The notes under the pieces: generated by a model
Seen by the model: the letters and a program-made list of their open reading frames with translations, nothing else
What the model was told of the DNA's origin: nothing
Database searches by the model: none
NCBI GenBank assembly: GCA_028282865.1
Contig: JANQHA010000072.1
Location: forward strand, 1-5,697
DNA from: Oligoflexales bacterium
GTDB lineage: Bacteria > Bdellovibrionota_B > Oligoflexia > Oligoflexales > CACXFL01
Reading direction: 5' to 3'
DNA length: 5,697 nucleotides
Position numbers and translations under genes: made by a program
Shown here: positions 1-5,282 of the stretch, piece by piece
How positions within the stretch are numbered: the stretch's first letter is position 1
Layout of the letters: every line of letters begins with the position of its first letter

Positions 1-848
1 AAATGCCCTAGCTCATGAGCAAGCACAGCGACCACTTCATCAACCTTAAGAGCTTCTACCAAGGTATCAAATAGGACGATTCGCTTCTTCTTGAACATTC
101 CAGTGAAATAGGCATTACCGTGTGAAGAGCGGATCGAAGCATCCATCACAAAGAGCCCAGAGGCGTCGAACTTACATTTCTCGGCAAGTTTAAATATCCG
201 ATCCTTCAAATCACCTTCTTCTAGCGATTTGAACTTGTTAAAAAGAGGCGCTAATAAAGTCGGATAAAGCCAAGCGGTCAAAATACTAAAACCACTCATA
301 GCAATCCAGGCAAGCACCCACCAGTGATCACCAGTGTATTTCATAATATAAAGGATCGCACAGAGTATCAAACCCCCTAAAACAGCACCGATAGCCAGGC
401 CCTTCAACAAGTCAACAAAAAAACCTTTTCTAGTTTGTTTATTAAAGCCATGTCGCTCTTCAATCACAAAGGTGTTGTAATAGCTAAACGGGATACTGTA
501 GACCATCATCAGTAACCCAATAATGGCAAAAAACACCATTCCAGTCATAATCTCGCTAGATCCGCTATATGATTTAGCTAGATTTTCTATTGTTCCCAGA
601 GAACCGGTGGCTAAAAACACCATTAGAACTGTGATATGGACCCACCCAGACCATTGGGCGGTGTTATATTTATCAGTGGAATAAGCCAAAGCCAGGTCCA
701 TATCATTCCGGTCTATATTTAGAGCCTGCATTGCCTCTTGCTGCCGAGCAGGGTTAAGGTAGTAACTGCGATTTAGCTTGGACAGATATTTTTCAATCAA
801 ATACTGAGCAAAACGAAAACCGATAAAAATAACTAATATTTTAGACAT
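1..848 (-). CDS. Ste24-like M48 family integral membrane metalloprotease (N-terminal 282 residues; C-terminus outside window)
   Basis: I read this gene directly on the minus strand from the ATG at 848-846. It runs 282 codons to the window edge, so the C-terminal part is missing. It matches the Ste24/CAAX prenyl endopeptidase branch of peptidase family M48: hydrophobic segments lie at about residues 3-17, 68-82, 104-120, 145-167 and 174-190, FVIEERHGFNK at 127-137, LAPLFNKF at about 199-206, VMDASIRSSHGNAYFTG at about 234-250, and the zinc-binding HELGH at 278-282. The Glu of that motif is the catalytic base in the family; the third zinc ligand, a Glu further on, lies outside the window. Family members sit in the inner membrane and cleave peptides in a large intramembrane chamber; bacterial substrates are mostly unknown because bacteria lack protein prenylation. 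The start follows GAGGAG with a 6-nt spacer, 17 nt after the lipoprotein stop codon, so it is probably the third gene of the receptor operon. Family assignment is firm; the substrate is unknown. Confidence 0.5.
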   Translation of the reverse strand, partial: MSKILVIFIGFRFAQYLIEKYLSKLNRSYYLNPARQQEAMQALNIDRNDMDLALAYSTDKYNTAQWSGWVHITVLMVFLATGSLGTIENLAKSYSGSSEIMTGMVFFAIIGLLMMVYSIPFSYYNTFVIEERHGFNKQTRKGFFVDLLKGLAIGAVLGGLILCAILYIMKYTGDHWWVLAWIAMSGFSILTAWLYPTLLAPLFNKFKSLEEGDLKDRIFKLAEKCKFDASGLFVMDASIRSSHGNAYFTGMFKKKRIVLFDTLVEALKVDEVVAVLAHELGH

Positions 849-854
849 GACCCA

Positions 855-860
855 CTCCTC
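855..860 (-). promoter_or_regulatory. Ribosome binding site of the Ste24-like gene
   Basis: GAGGAG on the minus strand lies 6 nt before the ATG at 848-846, inside the 17-nt gap after the upstream stop codon. It is the strongest Shine-Dalgarno match of the operon and fixes the start of the protease gene. Confidence 0.5.
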
Positions 861-865
861 ACTGA

Positions 866-1600
866 CTACTGAGCATCATACTCAAAAACTTCAATACTAA
901 AAGCTTTAGATACCTTTCCTCTCACGGTCAATATCAGGTTTTGTTTTGATTTATCATCCAACTTCCACTTGGTATCCAACGAACGACGATTATCAATTTC
1001 ACCGCCGCTGACAAACCAACCATATTTATAGGTGTCGTCGCCAACCTCGACGACCGCCTTTAAATCAATCTCACTACCTTTACCTAGCGTAGTACCAACC
1101 GCGGGCTCAACTGAAGAGATACTGGGAGTCGTCCAAGCTATCGCTGCAGCATCGGAATCAGCAGTATCTAAAGCAAGGTCTCCCACCACCTTCTCAGTTC
1201 TACCAGCTGCCGAAAGACTGACTCCGTACCGAAGCAACGCCGAACTACCGTCCCAGCCTAAAGCTCTAAGGCCATCCTCATCGGGGACGACAAACCGAGC
1301 GGCCAGCTGATAGTGACGAAAATTGTCATACTCTGTATAACTGCCGCTGTCTACCAACTCTAAATCAGGCACTAAGATGGCATAGAGGCTCTGGGCATCT
1401 TGATAAACCTCAGCTGTTACATCATTATCTTTAGGTACTGCAGCATGAATGGTTAGATTCACGGTGCTATTTGGTATAGCGACAAAGGTGTCTGCTGCGA
1501 TCCCCAGTGCTCTAAGACTTAGAACCTGCTCAAAACGATCAGAGCTTTCATTACAACCAAATAGACTGATTAAAACTACACCCCATGAAACATACCTCAT
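866..1600 (-). CDS. Putative outer-membrane lipoprotein with C-terminal PKD/Ig-like module, function unknown
   Basis: This gene encodes 244 residues. The N-terminus is a short lipoprotein signal: a hydrophobic stretch (residues 4-15) ends in the lipobox LFGC, so Cys16 would be lipidated and become the first mature residue. Asn follows at +2 instead of Asp, so by the enterobacterial sorting rule the protein should go to the outer membrane. The mature part appears to have two beta-rich modules. Residues about 25-150 begin with QVLSLRALGIAADTFVAIP, resembling the start of many myxobacterial-type lipoproteins. Residues about 158-244 (PSISSVEPAVGT..., then YGWFVSGGEIDNRR) resemble a PKD/Ig-like fold. 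No catalytic motif is visible. The ATG overlaps the receptor stop codon (ATGA), and GAGGTG lies just upstream inside the receptor's last codons, which points to translational coupling. A role as surface or periplasmic partner of the receptor is inference; I do not recognise a named family. Confidence 0.5.
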   Translation of the reverse strand: MRYVSWGVVLISLFGCNESSDRFEQVLSLRALGIAADTFVAIPNSTVNLTIHAAVPKDNDVTAEVYQDAQSLYAILVPDLELVDSGSYTEYDNFRHYQLAARFVVPDEDGLRALGWDGSSALLRYGVSLSAAGRTEKVVGDLALDTADSDAAAIAWTTPSISSVEPAVGTTLGKGSEIDLKAVVEVGDDTYKYGWFVSGGEIDNRRSLDTKWKLDDKSKQNLILTVRGKVSKAFSIEVFEYDAQ

Positions 1601-3849
1601 AATACACCTCGCACTTCGACAAAAGGAATTGGTGGTAGAGCACTAAAGTCTTCTTCTTTACTATAATCGTAATTATAAGACCGGCTATAAACTTGTTTAG
1701 TAAAAGCTAAGTATTGAACTCCAAACCGATACGACATCTTCCATGTATTGAATAAAGAGTCTTTTGTGAAGAACAGATCAATCTGATGATAGTCCGGCAG
1801 CCGTTTACTATTAACATCATCAGAATCAAAGCGAGGCTGATATTTGTCTAAGGTGGCATTATAAACGCTATCGCTGATCGGAGTGTAGGTATTTCCGGTT
1901 TGATATTTCAGCTTAGATCCAAAATCCCAAGTCGCAGTCAGCCGATAACTTCCGGTCAACACCGCTACATGGGTTTGGTCGAACTCAGCAGACCTCCAAG
2001 ACTCTGAGTCATTATTACGCTCCTCTGTTTGCGAGTAAGTGTAAGACAACCAACCAAAGGCGCGGTCAGTAAGGTTTCTTCGAATAAATAACTCAACTCC
2101 TTTGCTCCTAGCAGAGCCGTCATTAGAATATGCGGTTTCTCTATCGGAGACCACTTTATCGAAGATTCTCTTATAATAGAGCTGAAGATCAGTTTCCCAC
2201 TTTTCGTTCCAACGCGATTCCAAACCAAGGACATAATGAACTGATTTCTCGTAGTTGAGATCTGGATTGCCAAAGATCGAATCAGACTCGTAACCCTCTG
2301 GAGCCTTCGAGTACAAACCGAATGCGGCCTTAAGTTTCTGATCGTCACTAAACTCATATCGACCTGCCAGTCGAGGGTCTACCACATTGGTTTTCTTCAA
2401 ATAGCCATCGTAATAGTACCGAAGCCCCGGAGTTAGTATCAGCGAGCCGAGCTGTTTATCGACCGCTGCCCAAGCACTAGCATAACCAAAATCTCGGCGC
2501 CTTTTTGAGACCTTTCTTGGAGCTTCTTCGAAGTCAAAAAAAGGATCATCGGTTGGTGCCGGTATTACAATGTCGGTGCTAAAGGTGGCGTAGCCGGGAT
2601 CAAGCCCCAAATATATAAACTCTTTCTTTGAAAGCTTCTTTTTAAACTCGGTATGAGCCCGATAAACGAGAAAATCCCATTTCAACTTGTCATCGAAGAT
2701 TTCATTGTCAGCTCTATTATAATAAATCTGAGGTGACATAGTTAAGCTCCAGCCAGATCCCAGAGGCTTGTACCGCTCAGCACCCAGCGTCGCGAAACCC
2801 TGATAAATGTCGATGGTAGACTTGCCTTCAGATGACGCGGCATCTTCATAGTTAAAAACAGCCTCTAGGCCATCCTGAGAGCCCATAGCTAGTAATTTGA
2901 AGTACCCATCTGACTCATAGTTTTTGTGATACAAGGTATGTATATCGCCGAAATAAGGAACGACAGTAGCACCGGCATCTTTTGGTATAAAATAAGGAAG
3001 TACATACTGCAGATAGCTATAGCGAAATGATGTGGCAACAAAACTCGCATCATCAATTGGGCGCTCGTGGTAAAGAGCGGAATAGAATGGGAGGTTGATC
3101 CGGAACTCAGTTTTTGGGTACTCGGGCACCTCATTTTTTGTCCTTAAAATAATAACACCACCAGTGGCATTACCGTACTGAGGGCCGAACCCCCCCGCAT
3201 AAAAATCGACCTCGTCAATAAGTTGATCAGGCAAAACGCTGATACCACCAATCGAATGAAACACGTCAAACACGACAAAATTATCGATAAAATACTGAGA
3301 GTCATTAGGTCCAGACCCTCTAATAGCAATGTCATTACCAAAAGTGCTAGTCTGAACCCCAGGTAAGGTCTTAGTGACTTGAGCAGGATCGCCACTCGCA
3401 GTAGCTCTAGCAGCCTCAGTACCAGCAAAAGACTTTCGCGACACATCCGGGCGCTTGTTGCCTCTTATGTAAACCTCATTATCGCCTGGAGTTGCCGGTG
3501 ATAAGAAAACATCTGCCGCGCTAAAAGCCCGCAGTTTTTCGTAGCTAACAAACTCCTTCTCATAGGCAAACCTCTGGACCAATACCTGCCCCTTACCTTG
3601 AGGGGGGATTTTAATGATCACCTTGCCGTCGGGCTTAGTGTAATAAACCTCTTTGCCTACTTTGACCTCAGCACGTTTCAGGTACCGCCCCGTGCCTTTA
3701 GAACGCACAGATAGCTCAATCTCATGAGCTTTAACTTCTTCAACCACCTGCTGCTGCTGGCTTTTAACAACCTGCGACTGACCGGTCTGCTCCTGAGCAT
3801 AAGTCTTTGACCCGACAGCCAGTAACGCCGCTAGAAAAAAAATTCTCAC
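1597..3849 (-). CDS. TonB-dependent outer-membrane receptor with N-terminal regulatory-like beta domain
   Basis: This gene encodes 750 residues of a TonB-dependent receptor. Order of parts: signal peptide 1-18 (MRIFFLAALLAVGSKTYA, cleavage before Gln19); a Gln/Val-rich linker to about 42; a carboxypeptidase-regulatory-like beta domain at about 43-118 (with TKPDGKV and LSPA); a possible TonB box around NEVYIRG (124-130); a plug at about 138-238 with DPAQVTKTLPGV, AIRGSGPNDSQYFID (175-189), GGFGPQYGNATGGVI; then a barrel to the C-terminus, rich in aromatic residues. The plug resembles receptors common in myxobacteria and relatives. The ligand cannot be read from sequence. The last residue is Leu, not the usual Phe. 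The GTG start at 3849-3847 is forced at the upstream end, because an in-frame TAA is directly adjacent (3852-3850); GAGG lies 8 nt upstream. The divergently transcribed TonB gene is the obvious energising partner. Homopolymer tracts (T8, G7, T7 in coding sense) occur in the gene. The class is very secure; the ligand is unknown. Confidence 0.5.
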   Translation of the reverse strand: MRIFFLAALLAVGSKTYAQEQTGQSQVVKSQQQQVVEEVKAHEIELSVRSKGTGRYLKRAEVKVGKEVYYTKPDGKVIIKIPPQGKGQVLVQRFAYEKEFVSYEKLRAFSAADVFLSPATPGDNEVYIRGNKRPDVSRKSFAGTEAARATASGDPAQVTKTLPGVQTSTFGNDIAIRGSGPNDSQYFIDNFVVFDVFHSIGGISVLPDQLIDEVDFYAGGFGPQYGNATGGVIILRTKNEVPEYPKTEFRINLPFYSALYHERPIDDASFVATSFRYSYLQYVLPYFIPKDAGATVVPYFGDIHTLYHKNYESDGYFKLLAMGSQDGLEAVFNYEDAASSEGKSTIDIYQGFATLGAERYKPLGSGWSLTMSPQIYYNRADNEIFDDKLKWDFLVYRAHTEFKKKLSKKEFIYLGLDPGYATFSTDIVIPAPTDDPFFDFEEAPRKVSKRRRDFGYASAWAAVDKQLGSLILTPGLRYYYDGYLKKTNVVDPRLAGRYEFSDDQKLKAAFGLYSKAPEGYESDSIFGNPDLNYEKSVHYVLGLESRWNEKWETDLQLYYKRIFDKVVSDRETAYSNDGSARSKGVELFIRRNLTDRAFGWLSYTYSQTEERNNDSESWRSAEFDQTHVAVLTGSYRLTATWDFGSKLKYQTGNTYTPISDSVYNATLDKYQPRFDSDDVNSKRLPDYHQIDLFFTKDSLFNTWKMSYRFGVQYLAFTKQVYSRSYNYDYSKEEDFSALPPIPFVEVRGVL

Positions 3850-3857
3850 TTACAAAA

Positions 3858-3861
3858 CCTC
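3858..3861 (-). promoter_or_regulatory. Ribosome binding site deciding the GTG start of the receptor
   Basis: GAGG on the minus strand lies 8 nt before GTG (3849-3847). The codon directly before the GTG, in frame, is TAA, so no longer start is possible. The next residues form a normal signal peptide, which supports this start. Confidence 0.5.
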
Positions 3862-3896
3862 ATCCTATCCAAACAATCCGATATTCACTGATGCCT

Positions 3897-3925
3897 ATGC
3901 TAGGTTTTTTCTGGTAGAATTCCAA
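3897..3925 (-). promoter_or_regulatory. Candidate sigma70-type promoter of the receptor operon
   Basis: On the minus strand TTGGAA (3925-3920, 4 of 6 to TTGACA) is followed after exactly 17 bp by TAGCAT (3902-3897, 4 of 6 to TATAAT). Transcription would start near 3890, giving a leader of about 40 nt. A second -10-like box, TATGAT (3944-3939), has no good -35 partner. Both are read by eye; the match is moderate. Confidence 0.5.
3912..3920 (+). promoter_or_regulatory. Candidate extended -10 promoter of the tonB gene
   Basis: TGGTAGAAT on the plus strand is an extended -10 element (TG, one base, then TAGAAT with 5 of 6 matches to TATAAT). No good -35 box lies upstream, which extended -10 promoters tolerate. 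Transcription would start near 3927, leaving a leader of about 75-100 nt. The element lies within the span of the opposing candidate promoter, so RNA polymerase could probably not occupy both at once. Confidence 0.5.
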
Positions 3926-3965
3926 GTAGAGGTTTTAGATCATACCCAGCTGGATTAGCAGCTTA

Positions 3966-3977
3966 TGGAAATTTCCA
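3966..3977. promoter_or_regulatory. 12-bp perfect palindrome, possible operator
   Basis: TGGAAATTTCCA is a perfect 12-bp inverted repeat. It lies downstream of the candidate tonB transcription start and 27 bp before the first possible tonB start codon, where a bound repressor could block tonB transcription. It does not resemble a Fur box. Palindromes of this size can occur by chance, so operator function is only a suggestion. Confidence 0.5.
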
Positions 3978-4003
3978 ACTCTGACTTTATTGGCTGAGAA
4001 TAG

Positions 4004-4711
4004 TTGGCAGGTGAAAGAACAGTTTTGCTACCTTTCGTAAAATATCCACATAGAGTACTTATAGCGGTTACCGGCATTTCCACAGCTCTTCATATCGTAA
4101 TGTTTTTAACAGTTAAATCGATCCCAAAGCCTGATGAAAAGCTTCCAAGCATTGTAACTATAAAGGTCGCTGAACCAAAGCCGCCAGAACCGGTTGCTAA
4201 GGCAAAAAAACTCCCGCCAAAACCCAAAAAGAAAACTCCGCCTAAACGGCAACAGCTGCGTGGATCGAAAAAGAAGAAGCCTAACCAACCCCCAGTCAAG
4301 AAAATCCAAGGACTGTCCAAAGACTCACTTGTTAAGGACTCGTCTGTTTCCGCCCCTGCTGGAAACACCCTTATGACCAAAGACAAAGGAGAGCGGCTGT
4401 CACCTGATCAAATTCAGGCCCTCGAGAAAAACCTTAGTAGCGATGCCATACTAATCCAAGGCTCCTTTGAAGTGCCCGAATACACCCAAGCGGCGCTCGA
4501 TGCAGATGCGGAGGGTCAATTTATCGTGGATGTTTTTGTTAACGAGAAGGGACAGGTTGTAGAGGCTGAACTGCGCAAGAAAGTCGGTTTCGGAATGGAC
4601 TCAAGAATCCTATCTTCGGCAAGGTCGTCACGCTTTATTCCTAGAAAAAATGCTAAAGGTGTTCCTATTGAAGGATGGGCTGAAATCAAGTTCTACCTTC
4701 AAATACCATAA
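4004..4711 (+). CDS. tonB: TonB family energy transducer
   Basis: This gene encodes up to 235 residues of a TonB protein, which links the ExbB/ExbD proton channel of the inner membrane to outer-membrane receptors. Visible parts: a short basic cytoplasmic end; one membrane helix at about 18-37 containing Ser26 and His30 with the same spacing as Ser16/His20 of E. coli TonB, the residues needed for ExbB/ExbD coupling; a Lys/Pro-rich periplasmic spacer at about 57-100; a GLSKDS...GNTL linker (103-123); and a TonB C-terminal domain at about 150-235 (VPEYTQAALDADAEGQF, VDVFVNEKGQVVEAEL, FIPRKNAKGVPIEGWAEIKF). The usual 'YP' of that domain is YT here. The start is uncertain. TTG at 4004 is the longest possible (TAG directly precedes it) but has only a poorly spaced GAG; TTG at 4025 has AGGTGA 10 nt upstream and gives a cytoplasmic tail closer to the E. 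coli length (228 residues). It is divergent from the receptor operon and is probably its dedicated transducer. Confidence 0.5.
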   Translation: MAGERTVLLPFVKYPHRVLIAVTGISTALHIVMFLTVKSIPKPDEKLPSIVTIKVAEPKPPEPVAKAKKLPPKPKKKTPPKRQQLRGSKKKKPNQPPVKKIQGLSKDSLVKDSSVSAPAGNTLMTKDKGERLSPDQIQALEKNLSSDAILIQGSFEVPEYTQAALDADAEGQFIVDVFVNEKGQVVEAELRKKVGFGMDSRILSSARSSRFIPRKNAKGVPIEGWAEIKFYLQIP

Positions 4712-4735
4712 TAAATACAGTTATTTACATAAGTA

Positions 4736-4764
4736 TTGGAGTGTTTAGCTAAATGGCGTATCAT
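4736..4764 (+). promoter_or_regulatory. Weak candidate promoter of the YdcZ-like gene
   Basis: TTGGAG (4736-4741, 3 of 6) and TATCAT (4759-4764, 5 of 6 to TATAAT) are separated by 17 bp. Transcription would begin near 4771, just before the GGAGG ribosome binding site, giving a very short leader. The -35 match is poor, and read-through from tonB, whose stop codon is only 72 nt before the GTG, is an equally good explanation. Confidence 0.5.
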
Positions 4765-4773
4765 CGCTGTTTT

Positions 4774-4778
4774 GGAGG
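4774..4778 (+). promoter_or_regulatory. Ribosome binding site deciding the GTG start of the YdcZ-like gene
   Basis: GGAGG lies 5 nt before GTG at 4784. The frame is open further back to TTG at 4736, but that extension would put this perfect Shine-Dalgarno inside the coding sequence and add a 16-residue stretch not expected for the family. The GTG is therefore preferred. Confidence 0.5.
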
Positions 4779-4783
4779 ATTAC

Positions 4784-5236
4784 GTGTACTGGTACCTAAG
4801 CCTACCTATCATTGTGGGAGCCATCACCGTTATACAAGGCGGCATGAACCGCGAGGTCGCCGAAAGCTGGGGACTACCGGGCATGATGGTTCTAAACTCA
4901 GTGATGTATCTCTTAGCAAGCTTGGCATTCTTTGCCATAGCAAAATTCCAACTTGTCCCTCTTAGCCCTGTTCTTCGAGACAAAGATAGTTTTGTTGATT
5001 TTTCCTGGTGGTACTTAATCCCTGGGGCATTTGGATTTATCATTGTTCTGGGAATTCCCATGGCTATTGCAAAATTTGACACTCTCAAAGTTTTTATTTG
5101 CTTAGTTGCGGCCCAGATGATAGCTAGCTTGCTATGGGATAAATATATCGACGGAATAGAGTTATCCTTCACTAGAGTCTTGGCGGCGACAATCACATTA
5201 GTGGGTGCATCTATAAGTCTCTTTACAAAAAACTAA
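4784..5236 (+). CDS. YdcZ/DUF606-type membrane protein of the drug/metabolite transporter superfamily
   Basis: From the GTG at 4784 this gene encodes 150 residues, close to the usual length of YdcZ-type proteins (E. coli YdcZ is about 149). Five hydrophobic helices are visible at about residues 4-19, 33-53, 75-96, 100-118 and 129-147. Family-like features are QGGMN after helix 1 (18-22), WYLIPGAFGF at the start of helix 3 (76-85), and AQMIASLLWDKY in helix 4 (110-121), which matches the typical 'Q...SL..D' pattern of the family. These proteins belong to the DMT superfamily of inner-membrane proteins; substrates are generally unknown. The gene follows tonB on the same strand at a distance of 72 nt and precedes the MarC-family gene. 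Nothing ties it functionally to the TonB system. The family call is good; no substrate can be proposed. Confidence 0.5.
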   Translation: MYWYLSLPIIVGAITVIQGGMNREVAESWGLPGMMVLNSVMYLLASLAFFAIAKFQLVPLSPVLRDKDSFVDFSWWYLIPGAFGFIIVLGIPMAIAKFDTLKVFICLVAAQMIASLLWDKYIDGIELSFTRVLAATITLVGASISLFTKN

Positions 5237-5247
5237 TCAATTTCTAA

Positions 5248-5275
5248 TGGACAAGAACATCTAAGAACCTATACT
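5248..5275 (+). promoter_or_regulatory. Candidate sigma70-type promoter of the MarC-family gene
   Basis: TGGACA (5248-5253, 5 of 6 to TTGACA), a 16-bp spacer and TATACT (5270-5275, 5 of 6 to TATAAT) make this the best two-box promoter match in the window. It lies wholly in the 46-nt gap between the YdcZ-like and MarC-like genes. The expected transcription start, about 7 nt after the -10 box, falls at or next to the ATG at 5283. Confidence 0.5.
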
Positions 5276-5282
5276 CGGCCCC

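Noticed and set aside
1032..1310. Open plus-strand frame of 92 codons opposite the lipoprotein gene
   Set aside because: It has no signal, domain or plausible ribosome binding site and lies fully antisense to a gene with a clear lipobox and operon context.
3854..3936. Three copies of AGGTTTT (3902-3908, 3930-3936, and inverted at 3854-3860)
   Set aside because: The word is short and T-rich, the spacings (28 and 48) are not helical multiples, and the inverted copy is explained by the receptor ribosome binding site.
3850..4003. Fur box or other iron-regulation site
   Set aside because: I found no stretch near the GATAATGATAATCATTATC-type consensus on either strand, so iron control cannot be supported.
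4204..4210. A7 run in tonB as a possible programmed frameshift site
   Set aside because: The other frame after the run reads on only to about 4376 with no recognisable domain, while the normal frame continues into a complete TonB C-terminal domain. No stimulating hairpin was evident.
4090..4386. Open minus-strand frame rich in Gly and Phe opposite tonB
   Set aside because: The Gly/Phe-rich composition is what one expects from the complement of the Lys/Pro-rich TonB linker.
4736..4783. Longer start (TTG at 4736) for the YdcZ-like gene
   Set aside because: It would place a perfect GGAGG inside the coding sequence, and the added residues are not hydrophobic or family-like. GTG at 4784 gives the usual family length.
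4712..4783. Terminator after tonB; palindrome TTTAGCTAAA at 4744-4753
   Set aside because: The palindrome has no loop, is AT-rich and lacks a following T run, so it does not qualify as an intrinsic terminator.
4780..5196. Open minus-strand frame of 138 codons opposite the YdcZ-like gene
   Set aside because: It is an antisense shadow of a well-supported membrane protein gene, and its translation has no recognisable domain or convincing start.
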